A stretch of DNA of 64,000 nucleotides. Source: an uncultured Acidobacteriota bacterium. Lineage in GTDB: Bacteria; Acidobacteriota; Terriglobia; Bryobacterales; Bryobacteraceae. Each line of letters starts with the position of its first letter. Position 1 is the stretch's first letter. Below, piece by piece: positions 1 through 8,901 of this stretch. The stretch lies in assembly GCA_902826685.1 (NCBI GenBank), contig CADEFT010000027.1, positions 31,332-95,331 on the forward strand, given 5' to 3'. The notes under the pieces were generated by a model that ran no database searches, was not told where the DNA came from, and was given only the letters and a program-made list of their open reading frames with translations. The position numbers and the translations under genes are program-made.

Positions 1-1
1 C

Positions 2-295
2 GTTGCGATCATACCGCGGCAGTCTTCCGCGCAGGGCTGCAGTATCTACACCTGCCCTAGCACATGGGTAGGGTGCGGAGGTTCCTATTTTTGTCCAGAC
101 GGAGGTAGCAGTGGCCAGTTCGTTTCTGGTTGCTTCGACTGGGGAACTGGCGCTGAATGCGACACGGCGTGCGTATTTTGTGGCAGTGGTTGCACGAAGT
201 GCTTTAACTGTACCGTGAATGGCACTGCGCTGTGTTATACGTATATGTACCCTGTTTTCGTATCGTTTTGTTGTAGGAACGTAGGATGTTGCTAA
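2..295 (+). CDS. Cys-rich protein, C-terminal part only (possible methylamine dehydrogenase light-chain relative)
   Basis: The gene enters from the left edge, so its start and any export signal are missing. 97 codons are visible, ending in TAA at 293-295, and 16 of them are Cys, including two terminal CC pairs. The order C-G-G-S-x2-C-P-x-G followed by V-S-G-C resembles the core of MauA, the disulfide-rich periplasmic light chain of methylamine dehydrogenase. At the position that would carry the first tryptophylquinone Trp, however, this protein appears to have Phe (Q-F-V-S-G-C). It overlaps the mauE-like gene by 10 bases, which fits a pair of disulfide-rich protein and maturation factor. Base composition is well below that of the rest of the window. 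Any role beyond a disulfide-rich, probably exported protein is inference. Confidence 0.55.
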   Translation, partial: VAIIPRQSSAQGCSIYTCPSTWVGCGGSYFCPDGGSSGQFVSGCFDWGTGAECDTACVFCGSGCTKCFNCTVNGTALCYTYMYPVFVSFCCRNVGCC

Positions 296-789
296 TTATT
301 TCATGTCGCATTATTGCGGAGCTATGCTTCCTTTTGCCAGCCATATCGAAGATTCTTGCCTTCAAGAAATTCGTTTCCGCCGTTGCCGATTTTGGATTTT
401 TCAAGAATATTCGATGGGCGATTGCAAGTTCAGTGCTTGTAGTGTTCATGGAATTGGTCGTCGGAGCAGCTATGATAGGAGGCTGGCTCTTGACGTGGGC
501 AACGGCGGCATCAATTCTGCTATTGACTATTTTCTCAGCCGCGATACTACTAGCAATTCTCAGGGGGCGCTCCGACATTAGCTGTGGATGTCTGGGTGCT
601 ATCGGACGTAAGCGTCCTATAGGGCAGTCCATTGTCCTGCGGAACTTGGCGCTTGCTTGCTTAGTGTTGATGTCCGTATTTCATGAGGCTGCGAGTGTGC
701 TTGTTTCTCTGGCTATTTTTTTGGCAGTTTGGTCCTTGGCTAGTATTGATGTAGCCAGGACTAAAGCATGGGTCGCGCAACAACAGTAG
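286..789 (+). CDS. MauE-like integral membrane protein (DoxX/MauE superfamily)
   Basis: A 167-residue protein made almost entirely of hydrophobic segments (about four membrane spans), with a conserved-looking S-C-G-C-L-G motif near residue 100 followed by a basic loop. The motif and topology match MauE/methylamine-utilisation membrane proteins. MauE in the mau system is required for maturation (disulfide formation) of the Cys-rich light chain. The ATG at 286 overlaps the end of the upstream Cys-rich gene, so the two are translationally coupled. The redox partner is probably outside the window. Codon use is AT-richer than neighbours: sampled lines are 42-47% GC against about 65% further on, suggesting transfer or a distinct genomic patch. 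The next 140 bases to 929 hold no recognisable gene. Confidence 0.7.
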   Translation: MLLIISCRIIAELCFLLPAISKILAFKKFVSAVADFGFFKNIRWAIASSVLVVFMELVVGAAMIGGWLLTWATAASILLLTIFSAAILLAILRGRSDISCGCLGAIGRKRPIGQSIVLRNLALACLVLMSVFHEAASVLVSLAIFLAVWSLASIDVARTKAWVAQQQ

Positions 790-929
790 CAAGTTTGGCC
801 GGTGACACGTGCGCGCTAGAAACGACTCACGGGCGTCGCTTCCTCCTGGAGTTCGCTTGGGACATGCCAGGGTTGGGGACAGCGCGCCAACACGGCAAGA
901 TCGATTCTTTCCGGAGGATACAACCCGCG

Positions 930-2285
930 CTATAGGATGGCCGTGATGGGTCCGGTGCCCTCTTCGATCAGGTGGAACGCCCGTCCGTTGACGTGGAAAT
1001 CCATCTTCTTGTGATCGAGCCCCATCTGGCGCAGGATGGTGGCCTGCAGGTCGCTGATGTAGTGCGGACTTTCCAGCGCCTTGTAGCCCACCTCGTCCGT
1101 GCTGCCTTCCACCACGCCGCCTTTGACGCCGCCGCCGGCAAGCAGCGTGGAAAATCCACGCGCGTTATGATCGCGGCCGGTGGTGTTCTGCGACCACGGT
1201 GTGCGGCCGAATTCGCTGGTCAGCACAACCAGCGTGTTGTCGAGCATTCCCTGCTGCTTCAGATCGCGCACCAGGCCCGCGATCGGCTGATCGACGGAAC
1301 GGCACAGCGGCTCGTGCGTTTTCATGTCGCCGTGCGCGTCCCAGGCTCCGTTGCCGCCGCCTGCGTGGCACAACTGAATGAAGCGAACGCCGTTTTGCGC
1401 CAGGCGCCGCGCCAGCAGCAGTTGGCGTCCGAAATCGTCAGTCTCTTTCACGCCGATGCCATAGAGATCCTTGACGCTCTTGGGTTCGTTTTCAAAATCG
1501 ACGATCGACGGGGCGGTGCGCATCATGTTGCCCGCCAGCTCGTAAGCCTTCATGCGCGCGGCAATCTCGCTATCGAAGACGTAGTCGGCTCGAAACTTCT
1601 GGTTCAGGGCGGCGAGCGCCTCCATCTGGCGATCACGCTCAACGCGCGCGGCTCCGGGTGGCGGCATCAGGTTGGGAATGGGCGTGTCGCCCGGTTGGAA
1701 CGGCGTGGCCGAATAAGACACGCCAATGTATCCACCCGACAGTTGCACCGGCGACGACGGACGGCCGATGTTGACGAAAGCCGGCAGGTTTTTGTTGGTA
1801 GTCCCCAGCGCGTAGGTAACCCAACTGCCGAAGCAGGGGTGCTCGAACTGGCGGATCGATTTGCCGGTGGTGTGTTCGATTACGGCCGGGAAATGATTCG
1901 TCTGGTGGCAGTGCATCGACCGCACCACCGCGAACTCGTCGATGGTTTGGCCGATGTGCGGGAACCAGTCCGACACGGGAATGCCCGACTGCCCGTACCG
2001 CTTGAAGGTGCGCAGAATCGGAATGACCGGACGCTTCATGGGCGCGTTGTTATCGCCGAAGCCGATCGCATCCATCATCGTACCGGCGAACTTATTGTCC
2101 TTAGGATCGAAGGTGTCGATGTGGCTGAGGCCGCCGCACAGAAAGATATAGATCACCGAGCGCGCTTTCGGCTCGCCGGCCAGGCGCGCGCCGGGCATCT
2201 TGCCGTCGTCGGCCCACAGAGCGCCCATGGCCGTGCCGAGGAATCCATTGGCCAGGCGCACCAGAGTCTCGCGTCGCGTGGGCAT
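930..2285 (-). CDS. DUF1501 family protein (pair 1)
   Basis: A 451-residue protein of the DUF1501 family, distantly sulfatase/alkaline-phosphatase-like and abundant in Planctomycetes and Acidobacteriota. Family marks are visible: C-G-G-L-S-H-I-D-T-F-D-P near the N-terminus, then T-S-E-F-G-R-T-P and G-R-D-H-N further on. The N-terminus M-P-T-R-R-E-T-L is a Tat-type signal, which is why the start is placed at 2285 rather than 27 bases upstream; that start also leaves four bases after the stop of the preceding gene. It is encoded directly downstream of a DUF1549/DUF1553 gene, the usual partner. Biochemical function is unproven; a role in surface polymer degradation has been proposed for such pairs in general. 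Confidence 0.85.
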   Translation of the reverse strand: MPTRRETLVRLANGFLGTAMGALWADDGKMPGARLAGEPKARSVIYIFLCGGLSHIDTFDPKDNKFAGTMMDAIGFGDNNAPMKRPVIPILRTFKRYGQSGIPVSDWFPHIGQTIDEFAVVRSMHCHQTNHFPAVIEHTTGKSIRQFEHPCFGSWVTYALGTTNKNLPAFVNIGRPSSPVQLSGGYIGVSYSATPFQPGDTPIPNLMPPPGAARVERDRQMEALAALNQKFRADYVFDSEIAARMKAYELAGNMMRTAPSIVDFENEPKSVKDLYGIGVKETDDFGRQLLLARRLAQNGVRFIQLCHAGGGNGAWDAHGDMKTHEPLCRSVDQPIAGLVRDLKQQGMLDNTLVVLTSEFGRTPWSQNTTGRDHNARGFSTLLAGGGVKGGVVEGSTDEVGYKALESPHYISDLQATILRQMGLDHKKMDFHVNGRAFHLIEEGTGPITAIL

Positions 2286-2289
2286 AGGA

Positions 2290-4404
2290 TTACCTGACGA
2301 ACAGGAACTCATCGAGGTTGTAGAGCATCCAGGCGAGGCCCTTCAGGCGAGCGGCGTCGTTTTCGACATAGCTCAGCCCGCGGTCACGCTCGACGGGCGA
2401 GGGCGCGCGGCCGATGGTGCGGCGGAAGGCCGCGTCCACCGCGCCTTTCAAATCGTTCGATGCATCGCGCAGGGCCAGGTCCGCCAGCCGTGCCGACGCC
2501 TTTTCCACCATCGCGTCGTTCATCAGAAACAACGATTGCGGCGCGGTCACGGTGCTGGTGCGCAGCGGACACGGTGTGCGGCCGTCGTCGACGTCAAAGG
2601 AATCGAGGAAGTGCGCCATCACGTCGGTCGATGGAATGTAGCCGCGCGCCATATACGCGCCTCGGCGGTTGGTGCGGTTCTCAAACGTTCCATCGCGCGG
2701 CAGGAAGATGCTCTGCTTACTGTCGGCGTTGACGGTCTGGAACGACTTGCCGCCCAGTGTGAAGTCCAGGTCGCCGGAGCTGAGAAGAATCGAATCCCAC
2801 AACGGTTCGGCTTCCAGCCGCTGCAGCCGGAAGCGCCAAAGATAGGTATTGGACGGATCGATCTCCATGTTCTTCGCATCGGCCCGCGACGAGCGCTTGT
2901 AGGCGTCTGAGGTCAAAATCAGGTTGTGCAGCCACTTCATGCTGTAGTCGTGGGCGGCGAATTCGGCGGCCAGGTAATCGAGCAGCGGCTGATTGGCGGG
3001 CTTGCCGCCGAGCGTTCCGAAATCGCTGGGCGTGCGGTGCAGCGGTTCGCCGAAATGCCACTGCCAGATACGATTGACGGCCACTCGCGCAAACAGGGGA
3101 TTCTCCGGCGCGGTGAGCCAGTCGACAAAGCCTTCCCGGCGGCCGTCGCGGAAATCGACATCGGCGGGCTTCAAAGGAAAGCCGGGCTCGACGGGATTGT
3201 CTTTTTCGGGCCGCATCGGATCGCCCGAAGTGAGCACATAGCTTTTGGCGTTCAACAGAACCGGAGACTCCTCCACCACCCAGTGCGCGGTCAGTTCCGG
3301 AGGACGCTTCGGTCCGCGCTGCTTTTTAAGCAACTCGTCATAGCGCGCGATCTCGTCCTTCGGCATGATCTCCTTGATCTTGGGCGGATCGATGCGCAGC
3401 ACCGGGAAATAGTCGTCGGCGATTTTCTGTTCGGCCACACTGCGCTGGCGGGCGGGCTTGCGCACGATGGCCTGCACGGCGGGCGGCAGCATGCCCACAC
3501 GCTCGTCATAGAGCTTGTCGCGATAAGACGCCACCACCGTTTCGATCTCCGCTTCGATGGGCTCCATCTGGCGGCGGTATTCTTCCATGGCGTGGCCGTT
3601 GGCGCGAATCTCCGCCGGCCCGGCCAGCACCACCTTGCGCAGCACCAGCGGATCGAACAGCGCCTTCATGGCGTAGTAATCCTTCTGGCTGATGGGATCG
3701 TAGCGATGGTCGTGGCATTTGGCGCACGCCACCGTCAGACCGAGAAACGCCGAGGAGATGGTTTCCACCGCGGCGATGGCGATGTCCTGGTCGCGGTTGT
3801 TGCGCGTGAGCGCGGCGCGCGCCAGAAAGCCCAGCGCAAACTGATCTTCGGGATTGGCTTCGACGCGTCCGCGCCGGCCGGTGGCCGACATCGAAGTCAG
3901 CGCGCGGTGGCGGTTGCCCACGATTTGCGCACGCACGAACTGGTCATAGGGCAGATCGTTGTTGAGCGCGTGGATCATCCAATCGCGCCACAGGTAGATG
4001 CCGGGCGCCGCGGGCATCACCGAGCCATCGAGGCCGTCGAGATCGGCGTAGCGCAGCACATCGAGCCAATGCCGTGCCCAGCGCACGCCATGCTGTGGAT
4101 CGGCGAGCAGACGGCCGGCCAGGCTCTCGTAGGCTTGCGGGGAATCGTCGGCCAGGAATGCATCCTGCTGCGCGGGCGTGGGCGGAAGACCGGTCAGGTC
4201 GAACGTCAACCGCCGCAGCAGCGTCAGCTTATCGGCCGGACCAGCGGGGGTGAGCCCTTTCTCTTTGTGCCTTACGCCGAGGAACGCATCGATCGGATTG
4301 GCATAGCCCGCGGGGACGGGCGGCTTAACCACCGGCTGCAGGGACCAAAGCTTCGGCTTCTCCGCTCCACAGAGAGCGAGCGCGAGCAGCAGGGCAGCTA
4401 CCAT
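2290..4404 (-). CDS. DUF1549/DUF1553 protein lacking the PSCyt1 domain (pair 1)
   Basis: A 704-residue exported protein. After a short hydrophobic signal (M-V-A-A-L-L-L-A-L-A) comes a DUF1549 domain with the hallmark L-T-G-L-P-P-T-P and a haem-type C-A-K-C-H-D-H-R-Y-D-P motif, then a C-terminal DUF1553 domain with the typical V-N-R-I-W-Q-W-H-F-G and P-Q-S-L-F-L-M-N-D motifs. Unlike the two other copies in this window it has no N-terminal cytochrome c (PSCyt1) domain. The start is placed at ATG 4404; a TTG 36 bases upstream is also open. It runs into the DUF1501 gene with a four-base gap, so the two form an operon. Function unknown. Confidence 0.85.
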   Translation of the reverse strand: MVAALLLALALCGAEKPKLWSLQPVVKPPVPAGYANPIDAFLGVRHKEKGLTPAGPADKLTLLRRLTFDLTGLPPTPAQQDAFLADDSPQAYESLAGRLLADPQHGVRWARHWLDVLRYADLDGLDGSVMPAAPGIYLWRDWMIHALNNDLPYDQFVRAQIVGNRHRALTSMSATGRRGRVEANPEDQFALGFLARAALTRNNRDQDIAIAAVETISSAFLGLTVACAKCHDHRYDPISQKDYYAMKALFDPLVLRKVVLAGPAEIRANGHAMEEYRRQMEPIEAEIETVVASYRDKLYDERVGMLPPAVQAIVRKPARQRSVAEQKIADDYFPVLRIDPPKIKEIMPKDEIARYDELLKKQRGPKRPPELTAHWVVEESPVLLNAKSYVLTSGDPMRPEKDNPVEPGFPLKPADVDFRDGRREGFVDWLTAPENPLFARVAVNRIWQWHFGEPLHRTPSDFGTLGGKPANQPLLDYLAAEFAAHDYSMKWLHNLILTSDAYKRSSRADAKNMEIDPSNTYLWRFRLQRLEAEPLWDSILLSSGDLDFTLGGKSFQTVNADSKQSIFLPRDGTFENRTNRRGAYMARGYIPSTDVMAHFLDSFDVDDGRTPCPLRTSTVTAPQSLFLMNDAMVEKASARLADLALRDASNDLKGAVDAAFRRTIGRAPSPVERDRGLSYVENDAARLKGLAWMLYNLDEFLFVR

Positions 4405-4539
4405 GTCCCCTATTTCACTACGGCGGTAGGGGTATTTCAACCGGCGGTCCCAAATGCCGCACGCTATGATGGACTGGAGCGGGGAAAAAGCACTTTACTG
4501 GTTGAGGACGAACAGCTCAATCGGCTGTCGCGAGCACTT

Positions 4540-5403
4540 ATGAGGATCCACTCCACCATCGCAGCCATCGGATTGGGGCTGGCAAGCCTGGCGGGCTTTG
4601 CCCAGAAGGGCCCTGAATTGACCGCGCGGGAACTGTTCTACGTCCCCGCCGCGACGGCCGCGCCGCCGGCTGGTAAGAAAGTAGTGGCCGCCAGGCCCCC
4701 GGCTCCGCGTCCGCCACAAGCGAAACAGCAGGCGGCCAAAGCCACGCCGGCGCCGCCGGCGGTGCCCGAAGCCGAGGTGGTCACCATCGAAAATGCCGCC
4801 TATGAGGGGCCGCGTCCGCTGGGACTGCGGTACTCGGTTCTGCGGATGAGCCGCAACGGTTCAAGCGAAGTGGCGCCCGATTCGACGTTCCGCTCCGGCG
4901 ATAGCGTCGGCATTTCCGTCCAGGCCAACGAGCCGGCTTACCTCTATGTGGTGGCTCGCGGGTCGAGCGGCAAATGGCAGGTGATGTTCCCGAACAAAGA
5001 GTTCCAGGCCGGCGATAATTTTATCGAAGGCGGACGCACCTACCAGCTCCCCACCAACGACGTCTTCTGGACTTTCGATGAGCACAAGGGCACCGAGAAG
5101 ATGGTGATCGTCCTTTCGCGCCAGGAAGTGCCGGATCTCGAAAAGCTGATCTACGAACTGACGCAGCCGGCCAAACCCGTGGAAAAGGCGAAACCCACGG
5201 CAACGCCCGCGCCGAAAGAAAAACCCATGATGATTGCCAGCGCCATTGACGACGACCTGGTTGGCCGGCTGCGCAGCGAAATGCTCAGCCGCGACCTCAT
5301 CATTGAAAAAGTGAGCAAGAAGGAAGAAGCTCTCTACGCTGTCGAACCAAGCGGCCGTCGCGACGCACGCCTAGTGATCGATGTCGAATTGAAACACGAG
5401 TAA
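4540..5403 (+). CDS. Exported DUF4384 protein, first of a caspase operon
   Basis: A 287-residue protein with a signal peptide (cleavage near A-G-F-A-Q), a long Pro/Ala/Lys-rich linker at about 40-80, then a beta-rich DUF4384-like domain (about 85-210: S-G-D-S-V, Y-L-Y-V-V-A-R, W-Q-V-M-F-P-N). The C-terminal 50 residues are charged. DUF4384 domains are found in surface proteins and beside caspase-like peptidases in Acidobacteriota. It is divergent from the DUF1549 gene and 14 bases ahead of a second DUF4384 gene. The frame remains open far upstream, but ATG 4540 followed by a signal peptide is the only sensible start. Function inferred only as an envelope component. Confidence 0.8.
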   Translation: MRIHSTIAAIGLGLASLAGFAQKGPELTARELFYVPAATAAPPAGKKVVAARPPAPRPPQAKQQAAKATPAPPAVPEAEVVTIENAAYEGPRPLGLRYSVLRMSRNGSSEVAPDSTFRSGDSVGISVQANEPAYLYVVARGSSGKWQVMFPNKEFQAGDNFIEGGRTYQLPTNDVFWTFDEHKGTEKMVIVLSRQEVPDLEKLIYELTQPAKPVEKAKPTATPAPKEKPMMIASAIDDDLVGRLRSEMLSRDLIIEKVSKKEEALYAVEPSGRRDARLVIDVELKHE

Positions 5404-5417
5404 TTGGTGGTGCTCCG

Positions 5418-6110
5418 ATGATTTTGAGCCACTCGCCCGTCTGGACCGGGCTGATAATTCTGGCCGCGGCTTCGTCCGCTCTTTTCGGCCAGACGCGAGC
5501 AATGACGCAGGGGGCCAACCGCATGGAACTGACCCTCGAATTCCAGGACAAATCGGGCTGGCGCGTGGTCGATCCCGGTTATGTTTTCGGGAAAGACGAC
5601 CAACTGCGGTTCCGCTTCAAAACGAACTTCGCCGGCCATCTCTACGTGATGAACCACGGCACCAGCGGCACTTACACGAGGTTGTTTCCGCGCCAGGATA
5701 CGGGCACCGAAAATCGCGTGGTGGCGGGCAAGGAATACCTTGTGCCGGCCACCGGAGGCTCGTTCCGCGTGGAAGGCCCCGGAGGCTTCGACATTCTGTA
5801 TTGGGTCATGACGCCGGAAAAATCGTACAAGCCGCTGCCGCCGCCACCACCGGCCACCGGCGGCGCGCCATCGAATTTACGGCCGCGGTGCGACGATTCG
5901 ATTTTACGCGCGCGAGGCGAATGCGTCGACTCCTCGGCTGGCGCGCAAGCCGTGGATGAGTCGCGCCGCATGCCTTCGAACCTGAAATCGGTGCCGGCCG
6001 GGCGTTCGCGGCAACTGGTGTTCCTGAAGGAACAGGAACAATCGGTGGTGTCGTCGCCCGAGCCGCTGGCCGGTCCAGTGGTCTACGAGTTCCGTCTGGC
6101 CCATCGCTAA
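5418..6110 (+). CDS. Exported DUF4384 protein, second of a caspase operon
   Basis: A 230-residue protein with a signal peptide (I-L-A-A-A-S-S-A-L-F-G-Q) followed by a DUF4384-like beta domain. It shares the pattern F-R-F-K-T-N-F-A-G-H-L-Y-V-M-N and T-R-L-F-P with the upstream protein, so the two are probably diverged duplicates. The C-terminal third carries a run of prolines (P-L-P-P-P-P-P-A) and two Cys residues in D-D-S-I-L-R-A-R-G-E-C, perhaps a disulfide with an upstream Cys. It lies six bases before the caspase gene. Role unknown; it probably works with its two neighbours in the envelope. Confidence 0.8.
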   Translation: MILSHSPVWTGLIILAAASSALFGQTRAMTQGANRMELTLEFQDKSGWRVVDPGYVFGKDDQLRFRFKTNFAGHLYVMNHGTSGTYTRLFPRQDTGTENRVVAGKEYLVPATGGSFRVEGPGGFDILYWVMTPEKSYKPLPPPPPATGGAPSNLRPRCDDSILRARGECVDSSAGAQAVDESRRMPSNLKSVPAGRSRQLVFLKEQEQSVVSSPEPLAGPVVYEFRLAHR

Positions 6111-6116
6111 AAACAC

Positions 6117-8177
6117 ATGCCCGCCGTCCCGCTGATCCTCTTCGCCGCCTTCGCTGCCGCCCAGCAGCAGGCGCCCGCGCCCGGCAAGGCGCGCGATCTG
6201 GTGGTGACGCGCATGGAATCGATCGATGCGCCGCTGGCGGGCAAGGCCGCCGTGCCCAAAAGCTACGCCGTAATCGTGGGTGTTTCCAACTACCGCAATC
6301 TCGCCGCCAAGGAGCAGTTGCTGTTCACCGGCGAAGACGCCGAAGCGATGTATTCCATTCTCATCAGCCGGGAAGGCGGCAACTTCCCGGCCGAGAACGT
6401 ACACAAGCTGACCGGCGACAGAGCCACGCTGCGCAACATCCGCCATGAAATCGAGACCTGGCTGCCTTCGGTAGCGAAGGAAGACGACCGCGTGCTGGTC
6501 TATTTCGCCGGCCATGGCTTCGTCCATCAGGGCAAGGTCTACCTGGCGCCCGCCGACTTCAGCCGCGCCGACATCGCGGGCACCGGCTATTCCACCGACG
6601 AACTGGGCGCCGCCTTCGGCAGCCGTATCAAAGGCAAATGGAAGGTTCTGCTGACCGATTCGTGCCATTCGGGCGCGGTCACCTCCGACACCGAGACGCA
6701 GACCATCAACAGCCGGTTGAAGGATCTGACGCGGTCCTTGTTTTCCCTAACCGCCAGCCGCGATCGCGAACGGTCTTTTGAAAGTAAGGACTGGGGCGGC
6801 GGGCACGGCATCTTTACTTACTACGTGGTAAAGGGCCTGGAAGGCGAGGCGGATGAATCGGGCGACGGCGTGGTGACCGCCGACGAGCTCGCGGCCTATG
6901 TGCAGCGCGAGGTACGCCAGGCCAGCACGGCGCGGCAGAATCCCACCGCCGGCGGCAGCTTCGACAATCAGATGCTGCTGGCCTACAACCCGACTCGCGC
7001 CACGCGCGGCGCGCCGCCTCCGCCTGAAACCGGCACGCTCATCTTCGAGTCGAATCGCGACGGGGTGGAGGTGTTCGTCGATGGCCAGTCGCAAGGCGTG
7101 GCGAAGAAAGGCGAGCCGCTGCGCGTGCCGGGCCTCAAGCCGGGCGTGCACACGGTGCGCGCCGTACACATGGGCTACGAGCCGGTGGGGCCGCGCGAGG
7201 AACTGGTCTATCCCGGCCAGGAATCCACCATCAAGCTGCTGTTGAACGTGCCGCGCCGCCGCCCCCGCGCCGCCATCGACAAGTTCGGTCCGGCCGTCGA
7301 GCATTACCAGAAAGCGCGCGGACCCGATCAATACAAGCGTGCCGTCACGGATTTCGAAGAAGTGCTTGCGCTCGATCCCACCTATTCCGAAGCCGCTCTC
7401 TACCTCGCCCGCGCCCACCGCGACCTTCACGATTTCCAATCCGCCGAGACCTGGTTTCGCAAAGCCCTGGACATCGATCCGGACTTTGTGGAGGCCCGCG
7501 CCACCTATGGCGGCATGCTGTTTGACAAAGGCGACACCGACGAGGCGATCCGGCAGTTGAATCAGGTCTTGCGGCGCGACCGTGGCCATGCGCTCGCCTA
7601 CTACCTGCTCTCGCAGGCCTATCGCATCAAGGAACAATACGGGGAGGCGGTCGACTCCGCGCGCCAGGCGGTGCGCCTGACGCCCGCCAACGCCGAAGCG
7701 CATTTCTGGCTGGCCGAAGGCTTGCGCGGCCAGACGCAGTGGGCGGCCGCGGCGGCCGAATACCGCCAGTATCTGCAGCTTTCCAACTTCGACAGCAGCG
7801 CCGTCGAGAAGTTCGGCTATTACGCCATCGGCTTCAAGTTCTTTCGCAAGAGCCGCGCCGGGACGCAGGATGTCTGGCGCGAACTGCGCAACCTCGCCTA
7901 CTTCGGGCTCTGCGATTGCGAGCAGCGCCAGCAGCGGTTCGAAGCGGCCGTCGCGTTTTGCCAGAAGGCGCTGGCCTTCGATCCGAAAGATCCCCTCACT
8001 CACTACGCGCTCGCCCTCAGTTATATGAAGCAGGCCGACGCCGAAGGCGATCTCGGATTGCTGGTGGCCGCGCGCAAACACTTCTCGCAAATGATCGCGT
8101 TGAACGCGGATCTGGACGAGTCGGCGCGCGCGCGTAAGAACATTTCCGTCATCGACCATTACATGGCCACGCGGTAG
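6117..8177 (+). CDS. Caspase-like peptidase (C14 family) with PEGA and TPR domains
   Basis: A 686-residue protein with a short export signal. The caspase domain (about 48-290) shows the catalytic His in Y-F-A-G-H-G (His133) and Cys in D-S-C-H-S-G (Cys183), so the dyad looks intact. A PEGA surface domain follows at about 305-375 (G-V-E-V-F-V-D-G). Then come five or more TPR repeats (about 385-680), for example A-L-Y-L-A-R-A-H-R-D and A-L-A-Y-Y-L-L-S-Q-A-Y. The family cleaves after specific residues in partner proteins or acts as a scaffold; no substrate is known here. It is the third gene of an operon with two DUF4384 proteins (six-base gap), which suggests a secreted peptidase complex. Confidence 0.88.
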   Translation: MPAVPLILFAAFAAAQQQAPAPGKARDLVVTRMESIDAPLAGKAAVPKSYAVIVGVSNYRNLAAKEQLLFTGEDAEAMYSILISREGGNFPAENVHKLTGDRATLRNIRHEIETWLPSVAKEDDRVLVYFAGHGFVHQGKVYLAPADFSRADIAGTGYSTDELGAAFGSRIKGKWKVLLTDSCHSGAVTSDTETQTINSRLKDLTRSLFSLTASRDRERSFESKDWGGGHGIFTYYVVKGLEGEADESGDGVVTADELAAYVQREVRQASTARQNPTAGGSFDNQMLLAYNPTRATRGAPPPPETGTLIFESNRDGVEVFVDGQSQGVAKKGEPLRVPGLKPGVHTVRAVHMGYEPVGPREELVYPGQESTIKLLLNVPRRRPRAAIDKFGPAVEHYQKARGPDQYKRAVTDFEEVLALDPTYSEAALYLARAHRDLHDFQSAETWFRKALDIDPDFVEARATYGGMLFDKGDTDEAIRQLNQVLRRDRGHALAYYLLSQAYRIKEQYGEAVDSARQAVRLTPANAEAHFWLAEGLRGQTQWAAAAAEYRQYLQLSNFDSSAVEKFGYYAIGFKFFRKSRAGTQDVWRELRNLAYFGLCDCEQRQQRFEAAVAFCQKALAFDPKDPLTHYALALSYMKQADAEGDLGLLVAARKHFSQMIALNADLDESARARKNISVIDHYMATR

Positions 8178-8265
8178 TTCGCCTTACTGTTTCCTGAACC
8201 ATCGGTCCTATAGAGCGTACAAGTGTGCCCGCCGAATCATACATAGGCAACGCAAAAACCTATCT

Positions 8266-8877
8266 ATGAATATCCGGCTCTCTCTCGTATGTATTCCGTT
8301 TCTGGCCGCTTCGCTCGCGCACGCCAGTTCGCTCGCTTGTGCGGTGAACGGCGCGGTGGTCGAGTTGTGCGGCGGCCCCGGTTTTGAAATCACCGTCGAT
8401 CTCAGCGGCAGCGGTGTGAGTGTGGAGGAAATCGGCGCCTGGGCGAGCCGGCAGTATACGCTGCCGGGACAGAGCCTCAACCTGTTCCATCAAAGCGTGT
8501 CGTTCTCGAACCTCAAGGCGGCGGAAGGAACGGGCGTTTCAATGGGCTGGGGTGTGTCGATGCCGGCGGGAGTCCTTGGCGCGCTGGGCTACAGGCTCGA
8601 TGGGCAGATCGGAGTGCTGGGCCTGTTGACCGGCGCTCCTTCGACGATCAAGGGCGCGGTGCACCTCTCGCCATCGGCTGCCGGTACTCACTCCTTCGAA
8701 ATCGGCGTCATTTACGGAACGGCCACTACCGTCTCCGTCGGCGAACTGATAGCGGAGGCTCCGGCAAACTGGTTCTCCTCGCAGACGTTCGTGGATCCGG
8801 TGGACGCGCCCGAGCCCTCCACGCTGGCGCTGACCTTTGGGCTGCTCGCCGCCATGGCCGCCCGCCGGCGCCGATGA
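8266..8877 (+). CDS. PEP-CTERM sorting-signal protein
   Basis: A 203-residue secreted protein with an N-terminal signal (ending S-L-A-H-A-S) and a classic PEP-CTERM tail: P-E-P-S-T, a hydrophobic stretch L-A-L-T-F-G-L-L-A-A-M-A, then five basic residues (A-A-R-R-R-R). The tail marks the protein for exosortase processing; no exosortase gene is visible in this window. The body contains two Cys near the N-terminus (L-A-C, E-L-C-G-G) that could pair, and otherwise has a beta-rich, Gly-rich look. It stands alone between the caspase operon and folP. Its function is unknown. Confidence 0.85.
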   Translation: MNIRLSLVCIPFLAASLAHASSLACAVNGAVVELCGGPGFEITVDLSGSGVSVEEIGAWASRQYTLPGQSLNLFHQSVSFSNLKAAEGTGVSMGWGVSMPAGVLGALGYRLDGQIGVLGLLTGAPSTIKGAVHLSPSAAGTHSFEIGVIYGTATTVSVGELIAEAPANWFSSQTFVDPVDAPEPSTLALTFGLLAAMAARRRR

Positions 8878-8901
8878 CTGGCGCAGGCATCGTGCTAGCC
8901 T

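Noticed and set aside
972..2297. Long antisense open frame opposite the DUF1501 gene
   Set aside because: It arises from GC-rich codon use of the real gene; the sense frame has clear family motifs and the antisense protein has none.
2926..4539. Upstream extension of the first DUF4384 gene
   Set aside because: The open frame runs antisense through the DUF1549 gene; the signal peptide begins at ATG 4540.
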